From Undaria pinnatifida (taxonomy: Eukaryota; Sar; Phaeophyceae; Laminariales; Alariaceae), in contig JABAKD010000019.1 of assembly GCA_012845835.1 (NCBI GenBank), positions 109,501 through 173,500 on the forward strand: 64,000 nt of DNA. The letters run 5' to 3'. Position numbers and translations under genes: made by a program. The notes beneath the pieces are model-generated. The model saw only the letters and a program-made list of their open reading frames with translations, searched no databases and was not told the DNA's origin. Positions 12,678 through 23,999 of the stretch are shown piece after piece (the first letter of the stretch is position 1; each line of letters opens with the position of its first letter).

Positions 12678-13379
12678 TTAAATCCTAACTCCTGCCCAAA
12701 AGGAAATCGCGGTTGTTTCGAAACTCTCCCTACCAATAGCTTTCGTCAGGATATCCGCATGTTGATCTTCCGTTCGAAGACACTGCACAGAGATGTCACC
12801 ACTGGCAGACAGCTCCCTGAGAAAATGGCACCGTACGCCAATGTGCTTACTGTTGGACGAGCTCAAGGGATTTTTAGCTAAGTCTATCGCCCCCTTGTTG
12901 TCTTCGTACACGCTGGTGCTCATCGGCTCCAGGCTGGGCATCAGAAATGCCAGTATACCCCTCACATATTGGGCCTCTTTGACCCCATCTGCCATTGCTA
13001 CGTACTCTGCCTCAGTGGTAGATAGGGCGACACATTTCTGTGTCCTAGACAACCAAGGCACTAGCGTACCCCCGCAGCAAAGAGCTACACCAGAAACGGA
13101 ACGCCTGCCCTTCGCCTTGTGGGCGTAGGCCGCGTCTACGTACGCCTCTAAATCAACCTCCGTTTGCACCGACTCCAAGTCACTATCCCTCCTGAAAGTT
13201 GAACCTAAATCGGATGTGGCGTTCAGATACTCGAGTATCTTCTGTGCCGCCTTGTCGTGAATCGGCTTGGGATCATGAGAAAACCGGGCGACTGCCCGAA
13301 GTGCATTCGCGATGTCGGGCCTCGTCTGGTTCGCGATCCACATCAGGCTCCCCACGATCTCGCGGAACGGGACATCCAC
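12678..13379 (-). pseudogene. copia-1 pol: RNase H domain
   Basis: A 233-codon open frame carries the C-terminal part of a Ty1/copia polyprotein. Visible landmarks are RPDIANALRAVARF (the RT-RNase H connection), YVDAAYA (first catalytic Asp), LSTTEAEYVA (catalytic Glu), YEDNKGAIDLAKNP (catalytic Asp) and NSKHIGVRCHFLREL, ending with an ADILTKAI motif typical of copia C-termini. RNase H removes the RNA strand during reverse transcription. The domain itself looks intact, but it is in a different frame from the RT upstream, so it is only part of a broken polyprotein. Confidence 0.85.
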
Positions 13380-13486
13380 CTAGGTCTTCTCCTCGCTCAC
13401 GTGCCTGAGGTACAAGGAAGGGGTTGCGGGCATGAGATTGGATTTCGAAACACCACAGCGATTAGTACGCTCTGAATGAACTGAGT

Positions 13487-15378
13487 CTAAGAAATCTCCA
13501 CAATACCTTTCTCCCGATCCCTCTTGTACTCACTGCCCATGTACCACTCTACCTCCCCGAAATGTTTAATGGGAAATCTCTGATTGAGGGCACTACCTAT
13601 CACCTCAGTCACCTCCTCAGTAGCTGCAATCTTGATGTCGTTTACATGGAAGACCAACATCGCCACAACGTCACCAGCAACAATCAGACGAAATACACAA
13701 TCTACCACCAAGCATTGCTCGAAACCACACTCCACCAGAGTTGACGACAACAGCTGATACCACGCTCGACCACCCTGCTTCAGGCCATAAAGGGCCTCGT
13801 TGATGAGACCTATGTTGCCAGATACTGATCCACCACCGAGGGGAAGACGAAAGTAGGTATCGGTGTCCAACTCCGACTGAATGAATGCCTGGTCTACATC
13901 TAAGCGCCTCAGGTTCCAGTCTAGATTACATGCCATGGCCGCTACCAACTGTTAGAAGTTGCGGAGGCCGCAGGGGCAAACGTTTCGAAGTAGTCTATCC
14001 CCTCTGCCTGGCTGTACCCCATAGCTACCATACGGGCCATTACCCTATCACCCATACCATGCAAATCACTCTTCCACTTGTATAGCCACTTGGCATCTAC
14101 GATATTGCACCCCCCAGCAATTTTCGTCTCTTCCGCAAAGGTTCCGGCCGCCACTAGCCCATCGAACTCTTTCGACATTGCCCTCATCCACAAGTCTGAG
14201 TACTCCGATGTGCACGCCGCAGGGTACGAAACAGGCTCCGGCCCCGCTTCCCCGACGAGACATTTAGGCAGCTCACCCGGCTTACGGATAACTTCCCGTA
14301 CCGCCAGTAGCCCATGGATTAGTTTGCGCCCTTCATCGGACCCAAACACACTTACCAGGCTTGCTACATCTTGATTGAGCGCTTGCGTCTGCGATCTAGT
14401 CCGTCCCAGCTGCTCTTTATCTCCAGGTCCAACCAGGTGCGATTCAAGTTGGTGCGCCGCAGTCCGCGTCATCGTAGTAACCGGACCATTCTCGTCCGAT
14501 GATGACGCGTCTCCCAGGTTTTCCCCGTCGACAGACGATTCACTGCTTACCGACGACAAATAATTACCTGACGGGGCAGTTGTAGCGTCGGGGGCCGGCA
14601 TATTAACACCTTCAACAAAACCCCGCTCACTTTGACCACCATTGCCTACACTCCCCACCGGAGAAGCCACTTGAGGTTGATGGGGGATTCCTCTCCCCAG
14701 CATCGGCAATCGAGTCGCTGGGTCAGAATCGAAGTCATCTAGCCCTCGCGGCTCTGACGTCCCTCCCAGCTCAATCGCCTCTGCCAGCTCCGGCGATGCC
14801 AGTTGCTGCAGTTGCACCGGCGGCACCTCCATGATCGTTGGTGCCTCCCAGGTGACGTCCCATGTTTCCACGACCTGGTTCGCCCGCGTCAGCATCCGCA
14901 ATGAGCCACGAGGGTGGTCGATGCCCGGCCCGAGGTAGAAGCTACTGTCGAACCTGGGGAACGACTTCGACGGAAGGTTCCAGCGGCAATATCCCGGACG
15001 AAGAAACGGGTGCGGTGATGCGGGTGCTGCCTTACCATGCCACATCTCGTACGGCGACTTGCTGTCCGTGTTGGACGTGCTCGCGGTGCGGTTCAAGGCT
15101 TCGCACGCCAAGTGTACTGCCTCGGCCCAAAGGGCCTCCGACGGTGGCAATTCGACGTGAGGGAAGAGGATCGGGGCTTGGATGCGCGCGGCAAGTGCCG
15201 CGTTCTGGATGATACCCAGAGCTCTCTCGGCAACGCCGTTTAGCTCCGGACTCTTGGCGTTGGTGAATTCCTGTTTTACGCAATACTGCCTGCAAACGCC
15301 CCCGAACCCCCCCTCAAAGAACTCTCCTCCGTTGTCAGACCTCACTCCCTCTGACTTCCGACGGCACACCATCCCCAT
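13487..15378 (-). pseudogene. copia-1 pol: integrase core to reverse transcriptase
   Basis: Two overlapping frames make up this stretch. The first (13,942-15,378) starts inside the integrase core with VRSDNGGEF and NGVAERALG, the second and third acidic residues of the DDE triad. It continues through the copia-specific YEMWHGK and FYLGPG region, a Ser/Pro-rich linker, and the start of RT (AKWLYKWK, YFETFAP). After a frameshift near 13,945 the second frame (13,487-13,948) holds the RT palm: LDVDQAF keeps the first catalytic Asp, and ALYGLKQGGRAWY is the usual motif. At 13,637-13,648 the YVDD box reads HVND, so one catalytic Asp is lost and the RT should be inactive. Confidence 0.85.
13637..13648 (-). 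other. Mutated RT active-site box
   Basis: The four codons that encode YVDD in copia reverse transcriptases read HVND here. The AAC in place of a GAC codon is a single G-to-A type change on the element strand. Confidence 0.85.
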
Positions 15379-15379
15379 G

Positions 15380-16323
15380 CACGTCGGCTAAAAACTTCCT
15401 GAAGGCGTCAGCAGCATCGGACTTACACCCGAGAAAGTATACCTATGCGTACCAGGTAAAGTCGTCCTTCACTAAATTGATGTATTTCTTACCAAGCAAC
15501 GAAGGAATACTCTTAGGGCCACTGAGATCCACGAAAACTCTTCCTAGCTTCTTTGTGGCGCGTGATTTTGTACTGTTAGCGATCGGCTTGCGATATTCCT
15601 TGGCCATGGAACACCCAGTGCACGGTCTTACCCTACCGAGTAGCTCTACCCCTAGGTATTTTGCAGTCTCTCTCAACAAAAATTCGTTTAAATGGCTGTG
15701 TACGCAGTGGAAGACGTTGCTGTCTACAGTAGTATTAAGCAAGGTAGCGATGCCGGGAGCTATCACAGGGCACGCCAAGGGAATGGTATGGGCAGGTTGC
15801 ATGGGGTTCTCGTGCAAGAAGGTCAAACTACTGAGCCATTCAGTTTCACACGAAATAGCACTGCCGGGGGCTTCAATAAGAAACTCCAAGGAAATGAGGT
15901 GGGCAGGTTGCACGACGTTCTCGATGGGTTCGGGAACCAACAGGGGAAAGGGGGTGCAGTCGTCACCGGGATCAACCCTTCTACCATAGTTACAGTATCC
16001 AGATACATCACTCCAAACTTAAGACGCACATCCGCTAGGGTCACGGTCATATCCTTATCGTCAGTTGCGAAACCTACTCCTCGTGTGTGCGCAGCCATTA
16101 ACGAAAAAATGTTGGAAGCCCAGCTAGGTACGTATGCCACCTTTTCTAGACTTACAGTGACACCTTCTGTCTTGTTCGTCGGGAACACTACAGTCAGCGG
16201 CCCGTAACCCTCAACGTTTACCAGGGTGTCATGGCCAATCTTAACCTTGTCCTCGGAAGGCTGCACGTCACGGAGTATGTCAGCTGATCTAGTCATGTGA
16301 AAGGTCGCACCACTATTTGTTAT
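15380..16323 (-). pseudogene. copia-1 pol: protease, GAG-pre-integrase, integrase N-part
   Basis: The element-strand protein begins after a stop at 16,324 with ITNSGATFHM, which is the copia protease active site. The catalytic Asp of D-S-G-A is Asn here (codon at 16,315-16,317). A frame change leads into the GAG-pre-integrase zinc motif (F-H-x3-H ... C-x2-C) and the start of the integrase core with RVFVDLSG, the first Asp of the triad, and LVKDDFTWYA (15,443-15,940). A TAG stop and another frame change lie between about 15,380 and 15,445. Integrase would insert the cDNA copy into the genome; this copy cannot be made as one protein. Confidence 0.8.
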
Positions 16324-17442
16324 CTATCTCTCTGTGCCGACCGTACCCTGCTCGCGCTCTCCTACCGCATCTCTCTCACCAAGCATACCAATCGCCAAAC
16401 ACCCTACAATCTCACCAGGGCCGTTTTTCGACTTCTCCGCGGCAAGGATGACGTGCGCGGTGCAGTTGAACCACTCATTGCCTGGCTCCAAGCATGGGTG
16501 ACACTTGTTGCGCATATCGTCGTACTTCCCGACTTTCGTACTGCTACTATTGTCGTTCTTGGCCACACCAACATCATTGGAAACACCCTTACCAGCTCGG
16601 CCACCCTTTCCATTACCTGCCTGCTTACGATTTCGGCAGCCAGGCTTGTTCGCAGTTAGGGCTTGCCCTACATTTTGAAATTTGGTGTTCGCACCTCTGG
16701 ACATGATTGTATCTTTGCCTTACTATAGCCTCTATCTCGGCTCGGGCGATGTTATCTCTGTACAATATGGTACGCTGCTCGAACTCGTAGTCGTGAGTGA
16801 GAAATTTTACGATTTTGAGGTTCACATCCTCTGTAGGTATGTGCACCCCCAGGGATCCCGAAACGCCGACAATCTTGTCTACAGGCGCGAAAAATCTCAT
16901 CGGTTCTTCCTCCTTCTCCATGACCAGATCGTTGAACTGTCGTTTCCGCTTAGACTTCTCAGTCAGTGTTTTCGGCAAGCACCAGTCATTGAGCATACGC
17001 CAAGCTACACTAGGATAGTTAATGTCGAACACCCTGCTCAACAACTCGCTGTCGGTAATACTTGCCGTTATGCAAGTTCAGGCTAATCGGGACCTTTTCA
17101 CGCTAATTTCAGTAAATCCTTGGTCTAGCAAAAAACGGGACGTCACAGATGGACCACCTACCGTCATATCAGTCACAGTCGTAAAGGCTTGCATGCAACC
17201 GCTAGTGATTTCATATAGCCTTCAAAACGTCGATTCCACAGAGGGAATTCCCCACCACTACAGTTGAATTTGGGAACTGTAGATTTGATGTTACTGGTCT
17301 CCCTATGTCCAATGGATGGACTTCTACCCCATGAAATAACTACATCATCACCAACAGTTTGCAGCAGACTATCAGTGGCGACTCCAAATCTACGAATAGA
17401 AGCAAACCCTGCCTGCTCATTAGTCCCAGCACCTTCCAACAC
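16324..17442 (-). pseudogene. copia-1 gag
   Basis: Three open stretches in two frames (17,173-17,442; 16,625-17,044; 16,324-16,704) together resemble a copia gag of normal length. They show a start with FNCSGGEFPLWNRRFEGYM, a UBN2-like helical region with MRFFAPVDKIVGVSGSLG, and a Lys/Gly-rich tail. The zinc knuckle at 16,462-16,503 has Asn in place of the conserved His (C-x2-C-x4-N-x4-C), so metal binding is probably lost. Gag packages the element RNA. At least two frame breaks make it a pseudogene. Confidence 0.75.
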
Positions 17443-17639
17443 CTGATAAGGGCTGGTCTCCGCCGGTGGGTGCCGCTTGCAATACGCCAGTGTTCTCCCA
17501 ATTCGCTTCGATCGCCGACAGCCTTTTGTCGAAGAGCCTTGCCTGCGAAGCGAGCTGCTCCTTGAAATCCTCTATGGTCTCGTGGTCCCCCATCTCAGGT
17601 CAACCGCCGTCAAGTTCGAACTTTTCTTAACGTCTTCAA

Positions 17640-18066
17640 TGACAGTGATGTTATGGAGACGGAGTAGCAACAACAGCCCCGAGCTGTGTGCTTAGACAAA
17701 GTATTGCCCTCTGTAGTATGCCCGAGATATATGAAGATGGTGTTTATGTCTTACACGTTACAGCAGTACCCAAGCGAAAACGGAAAGAAGACGGGGAGAG
17801 GGTGTAGAGAAGAGTGAGATGGAGGGGGGCACAAGCTGTTCCCCACCACGCTCGCCCACGAGCCATAGTCCTCTGTACCTCCCCAAACCACAAATACACT
17901 GTCCATCAACTGGCCACAATGCATAAATTCTCACTATGGCGGATACCCCCGCAATGTCCCGTTCGCTATAGCCAACAGACTTTCCACATGTTATTCCTGG
18001 CCTACCGTATATCCCGTACTACCCCGAGTACCACATTATATTGGTTGATATAAGCTACATTTAACA
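17640..18066 (-). repeat. copia-1 5' LTR
   Basis: About 427 bp, paired with 12,130-12,548. The right end (...TACATTTAACA) matches exactly. An extra short insertion (GTTGATATAAGC-like) and other small indels separate the two copies. No standard primer-binding site follows it on the element strand: neither TGG-initial nor the half-tRNA type seen in copia-2 is evident. Confidence 0.85.
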
Positions 18067-18378
18067 GCTTCGCTATTTTCAGAAGGGCTGTACCGGGTGG
18101 AGTGACCAAGGCTACGGTAGGGGGGGTACCCCCTTTTTCACTGGTGTGTTTGAGCCACTCGCACGAGTAGCTCTGTACCCTACGGATGAAGATGGTTTAG
18201 GCACTTGGTTTGGCGCAGCTTAGATCACCTTTGCATTGCGGATTGATTTCGTCAATGTAAAACATGAAGAAAACGTAAGATTGCACAAGAACAAAGGGGT
18301 TACTCGCGCGAGTGACCCCTAGCCACTGAAATAAAAAGCCCAAAAGGGGACCCCCCTACCGTAGCCTGGGTCGAGTAA
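18067..18378. other. No gene seen
   Basis: Unassigned flank between copia-1 and the gypsy integrase remnant. It contains several + strand stops and no recognisable motif. Confidence 0.5.
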
Positions 18379-18760
18379 CATATCCACGGTGTTATCTGGG
18401 TGCCGGCCGAGGCCGAGTCTCTGAAGAAGCGACTGCTGGTGTGTGCCCACCTGGAAGTGGCCGGCCACCGAGAGGTCGATGCAACGATGGTTCGGCTTGA
18501 AAGGCACTGCGTATGGAAGGGCATGGCTGGTGATGTGCGGGACATCATTCGACTTTGCCTGTACTGTGCGGACACCAAGGCGGGGGAGCTAGTGCCCTGT
18601 ACGCTGAAAGAGACACCTCATGGGTGAGAGCCGAACGCAGTTGTGCATTTCGATTTTCTCTACATGGGGGAGAGCGCGGTGGATGTCGGCGTTGACGCTG
18701 CGGATGGATTTCGGTACGTGCTGGTAATTCTCGAAAAGAGCTCAAGGCACTGCGGCTGAA
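18379..18760 (+). pseudogene. Ty3/gypsy integrase remnant
   Basis: The + strand reads as the integrase zinc-binding region and the start of the catalytic core of a Ty3/gypsy element. Landmarks are IWVPAEAESLKKRL, a His pair in AHLEVAGHRE, and a Cys pair in CLYCADT about 30 residues later (the H2C2 finger), followed by a VPCTLKETPHG linker. After an in-frame TGA the sequence continues with VHFDFLYMGES, which contains the first catalytic Asp of the core, and YVLVILEKSS. It then ends abruptly near 18,760. The wording of these motifs is close to that of oomycete and other stramenopile gypsy elements as I remember them. It is a truncated, stop-containing fragment with no LTR attached. Confidence 0.8.
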
Positions 18761-19780
18761 GGCGGAACAGAAGCGGGCGCTCGTGCAGCGGCGTGGGCTG
18801 CGTTCGTGATCATTTTGTGGTTTGGGGGGATCCCGAGCTCTGAAATACTGATTTTCGATTTTATCTGAATTTTGAATTTCAACATGTTTTTCTGAATTGG
18901 AATTTCTGCGCAGGGCGCTGATAGCACCTGACGTAGGCACAGCTGGCGGTTCATCGCCGAGGCCGTGTGTGGACAGAGCATGTCCGGGGTTGATGCTTCT
19001 GTGTTACAGGAGTGGCTTTTGTGCTCGAATACACTTTCCCTATGTGGTGCGGGTTTCGGCAAGTTGCTTACGCAATTGGAGGTGTGACGCGTGTTGCGTG
19101 GTTTGCTTGAAGATGCATTCGTGATGACGCGGCTACTGAACAACCGTTGTTCACGGTCAGCAAACGTGGTAGAACTTAGGTCGTGGTGAAACTGACAGGG
19201 ATGTGTTGGACTTGACCATTGCCCAACAAACGGACAGCAATGCTTATCAAAGCTACTCGGTCTGAGCCAACTTGTGGTTGGTAGCCCGAGATGGGCCTTT
19301 GGAGGGTGCTGTACCGCTGTGGTCGTATCATTAGCCAGTTTACCGTACAACGGTTAGATACAATTTGTCAGGGAGTTCAATTGTTATTATTGGCGTTTCT
19401 TGTTAGTTCTTGAGATCTTGAGATACAAACGGGAAGGTCCATGGCCGATGTCATGTCACTTCCCCGTGTGATAACGAACGAACTATTGCATTGTGAACAA
19501 ACGCACTCCGAGCGTACGCGGGGACGTCCTCGGAGCTGATACCACCGGGCCCGCGGTCGCGCAAGTCGGTACGGGTGCCAGCAAGTACAGCTGTCGCTGG
19601 AAACTTGGTACTGTAGCACAGAATGTTTCTGACTGTCGTCAATTTGTGTCCAGTGGCGGAAGGTGCAATGTACGTAACATTTTTGGTCGAAAGGTAGATA
19701 CAGATATACATGTCTATACGTCCTGGGAGACGTTTTGAGAGAACGTTTCTGCTTGGGCGGACGTTTCAGGTCATTCGAGC
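18761..19780. other. No gene seen
   Basis: About 1 kb between the integrase remnant and the satellite. Overlapping short ORFs occur on both strands with no motif or repeat that I could recognise. Confidence 0.45.
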
Positions 19781-21410
19781 GGGCTCCCTATTTTTGTGAC
19801 GCGATTCCTTACCCTCGCGAGGCTTTTTTCGGTGCTTAGAAGGCTTGCTTGAACTCACGAGAACAGCGCGGATTCGACGATTGACCGTCAACACTGACGC
19901 CACTATGACATCATATATCGATGTTCACTCGACATTAACGTCAAATTCCCAGAGTGTAGGCTGGTATCGATCCCCGGGGCCCGATTTCAATATGGCACAG
20001 GCGTTTCCTTAACCATCAACATTTGCGTCATTTTGGCTTCATGTATCATTGTACATGTGCACAGTACCGTCAAACCCCCGCCGTGTGCCCTTGCATCGAG
20101 CCGCGGAGCCCTATTGCAGGATGGCATGTGCGATTTTGTATCACTGCCGACATAAATCGCGGCTTGGAATATTTTTCCTCAACTGACGAAGACGCGCACG
20201 GCAATTGACTACCAACGATAGCGTGATTATGACTTCATGTGCCCCTGTGCATTTGGCGGTGCCGTCAAACATCCGCCGTGTATGCTTGTATAAAGTCGCG
20301 GAGCCCGGATGAAGTATGGCACGCGCGATTTGGCATCCTTCCCGTCATTTATCTCGGCGATGGAATTTTGGCACGTACGTTCCTCATCATTTCCAGTATT
20401 GGCTCCGGCGCAGGAACGTTTTCTGCTTGAACTCACGACAACGGCGCGACTATGACAACTGCCCACCAATGTTGTCCTCAGTATGGCTGAATGCGTTCCT
20501 GTGTGGTGGCCCTGACCGTCAAGCCCCCACCGTGAACGGTTGTATCAAATCCAGGAGCCCCATTGCAGGACGACACGCGCGAAGTTCCTTACCCCTTCAG
20601 ACATTCATCTCGGCGTTTGAACGCGTTTTGCTCATATTTTGCGAGAAAGGGAATTCGACGATTGACCACGAATGTTGGCGTTAATATTATTTTATTTATC
20701 CATTCGGACTCGACAATTACGTCAACCCCCCACAGTGTACGCTTGAATCGAGCCGAAGAGACCGGCACACACATTTCTTACGCCTGCCGATATTTATGTC
20801 GGCGCAGGGAGCTATTAAGGTATCAACTGACGACAACGGCGCGACTACGACGATTTACCACAAACGTCGGCGTTTACATGGCTTCATGTGTCCCTGTGCT
20901 CTCGACGGTATCGTCAAACTCCCGTTGTGAGCGCTTGTCACTAGTCGCGGAGCCCGATCACAGCATGGCGCACGCGAGTCCTTACACTTGCCAATATTTT
21001 CGCGGCGTAGAAAGTTTTTCGGCTTGAAATAGCGACAACGGCGCGACTGCGACGACTGACCACGCCCGTTGGTGTTGCGATGCCCTCATGTACCCCCGTG
21101 TACACTCGAGGGTACCAAAAACTAGACGAGGTCAAACCACCGCCGTAACCCGTGCTACGACAGAAGTATCACTTTTCGTCTCAAATGCTTTCTGAATGAC
21201 GGGGCTCACGTTAAAACAAAATATTCCGAAATCGGCGTTTTTCTTTAATTATACTTGTTGTGTACCTAGGCCATGGCATTTTTCGTCCTCGGTGCATTTT
21301 CTGTTTTTTTCTCTAAATATATTTTTGGGTTAAGAAGGGTGTGTCTTAAGGTTAGCACTAGTGTGAGGAATCCCAGAAAAAAAGTGGTGCACCTCTATCG
21401 TGGCAGGCAT

Positions 21411-21600
21411 GCCATGCACATCCCATGCACCTTATATGCACCTTATATCCACCTTATTATATGCACATTATATGCACATTACATGCACATTATATACACC
21501 TTATATGCACGTTAGATGCACCATATATCCACTTTATATGCACCTTATATGCACGTTATATGCCCGTTGTATGCACCTTATATGCACCGTATATCCAGCC
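21411..21600. repeat. 12-bp minisatellite
   Basis: About 15 tandem units of a 12-bp motif close to ATGCACCTTATA, with variants ATGCACATTATA, ATCCACCTTATA and ATGCACGTTATA. It interrupts the 200-bp satellite. Because 12 is a multiple of three, all frames stay open and give repetitive Tyr/Met/His-rich ORFs; these are not treated as genes. Confidence 0.9.
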
Positions 21601-23999
21601 GAAGAGACCGGTTGAAGCATGGTGCCGGCGATTCCTTACACGTGCCGACAATTACATCGGCGTGTCGGAGCTTTTGTTTGGTTGAAGTAATGAGAACGGG
21701 GTTATTGCGATGATTGAACACCAACGCTGGCGATATTACAGCGTCATTTATGCCCGCGCACACGATAATAAAGTCAAATCTCCGATTTGTATGGTTGCAT
21801 CAAGCACAGGAGCCCGATTGGAGCGTGAATCGCGCCATTTCTTACCTTTCCCGAGATGTATCTCGGCGTAGTAGTTTGTTCGCTTAAACTCACGACAACG
21901 GCGCGATTGCGACGATCGACCATCAACGTTGGCGTCGCTACGGGTTCATGTAGCCCTGTGCACTCAACAATTGCCTCAAACCTGCGGCGTAAACGCTTGC
22001 GTCGACTCACGGAGACCAATTGTAGCATGACACGTTCGTGATTCGTTACCTTGCCGACATTGATCTCGGCGCAGGAAGTTATTCTCCTTTAAGCCACGAG
22101 AACGGGGCGATTACGATTATTGGCCACCAACAATATCGCCATTACATTCGTGTATCTCTGTACACTCGACAATGAGCCAAACATTCGCCGTGTACGCTTG
22201 TGTCGAGTCGCGGAACCCGGTTGCAGCATGACACGCACGATTCCTTCTCCTTGAGGACATTTATCTCGGCGTCGTAATATTTTTATCCTGTAACTCTCGA
22301 GAAGGGGCGACTCGGCGATTGACCACCAACGTCGGCGTTGTTACACCTGCATGTGTCACGATGAACACCCGACAACGACTTCAAAGCGCCCGTGTGTAGA
22401 CTATGCTCGTATCGACTCGTGGAGCCCGATTTCAGCATGACACGAGGGAATTTTTACTCTATCTTGACGACATTTACCCTGGCGTAAGGGTTTTGATTCG
22501 CTTATAATTCACGACAACGGGGCTATTACGACAACACGGATCACCAATGTTGGCATTATTATAGATTTCTACATCCCTGCACACTCGACAATGACATGAA
22601 ACCTCCGATGTGCACGCTTGAATCGAGTCGCGGAGCCCGATTGCAGCATAGCATGCGTCATTCGTTATCCTTGCCAACGTAGATGTCTGCGTAGGAGCTT
22701 TTTGGCTTGAAGTCACGAGAACAGGGTTACTGCGACTATTGAGCACTGACGTTACCACCAGTAAAGTTTTGCTTATCCATGCACACTCGAGAACAACTTC
22801 ACAACTCCGGCGTGCGCGCTTGTATCGAGTGACGGGGGCCAATTGCAGCATGACATGCTCGATTTCTTACTCTTGCCGACATTCATGTCGGCCTCGGAAC
22901 TTTTTTGCGTACATCTCGTGAGACCGGGGCAGCTGCGAAAATGACCACCGACGTCATCGTAATAACATCTTCATGTATGCCTGCACACTCAAAAAGGACT
23001 TCAAAGCCAGGCGTGCACGCTGGTGTCGAGAAGCTGAGCCCGGTTGAAGAATAGTATACGCGATTCGCTACCCTTGCCGACATTCATATCGATGTCGGAG
23101 CATTTTTATAACGCACGAGAAAGAAGCCATTGCAACAATTGACCATCAACGCTGTCGTTATTATTGCATTTTGCATTCCTCTACACTCGAAAAAATGCCG
23201 TCGATCCTCCGGCGTGTACATGCTTGTATCGAGCAGTGGAGGCCGATGCAGCATGGCATGCCCGACACGTTACCCTTGCCGACATTCATCCCGGCGTAGG
23301 CGTTATTTTTTGCCTGAACTGACGACAACGACGTGATTGGACGATTAGCCACCAAGATTAGCGCTATTATAATGTCTTGTTAAGTTCCTATGAACTCGGC
23401 AGTTGCGTCAACCCTCCGGCGTACACGCTTGCGCGGATGCTTGTATCGAGTCGCGAAGCCTGATTGCAGCATGACACGCGCGCGATTTCTTACCCTTACC
23501 TACTTTTTTATCGGTGGACGACCTCGTATTGCTTAAAGTCACAACTATGGGGCAACTACGACGATTGACCACCACCGTCGCTTCATGCCTTCCTGTGCAT
23601 TCGACAATACTGTCAAACCACCGCCGTGCACGCTTGTATCGAACCGAAGAAGAGCTCGATTGAACCATGAGGCGCGTGATTGACTACGTTCGTCGACATA
23701 TGTCCCGGTGTGGGAGCTTTTTTTGGGTATATGGGTCGTTCCTCCCACGAAAACCTACAATCACGAATCCCGACAAAATGTCACGATTCCTGACATGTTG
23801 AAATTCTGAAACGTCACGTTTGCAAAAATCGAAATCACGTTTTCTTGTCAGAAGTTCTGACATCTAATTATCATGGAAGATGCCTGCACGATTTAAAGAG
23901 CTTTTGCCTCAACTCACGAGGGCGGAATGAAAACGGCAGTTGATCACCAACGTTGGCGGCATTATATATTCATGTTTCCATACACAATGTCGACGCCAA

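Larger units (their letters stand above)
12130..18066 (-). mobile_element. copia-1: old Ty1/copia LTR retrotransposon
   Basis: A 5.9-kb minus-strand element with paired LTRs (12,130-12,548 and 17,640-18,066). Its internal order is gag, protease, integrase, reverse transcriptase, RNase H, which is the Ty1/copia order. A purine-rich tract abuts the 3' LTR on the element strand. The LTRs differ by roughly 8-9% including small indels, so the insertion is old. The coding region has at least four frame changes plus internal stops, and key residues of gag, protease and RT are changed, so it cannot be autonomous. I found no clear target-site duplication: flanks TTAAA and GCTTC do not match, so the ends may have been altered by recombination or deletion. 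It sits between gag-like and gypsy integrase remnants on the opposite strand, which suggests nesting. Confidence 0.9.

Noticed and set aside
20563-21027. 154-codon + ORF and similar ones in the satellite
   Set aside because: The reading frame is not kept from unit to unit of the ~200-bp satellite.
21400-21685. Met/His/Tyr-rich repetitive ORFs
   Set aside because: Product of the 12-bp minisatellite, whose unit is a multiple of three.
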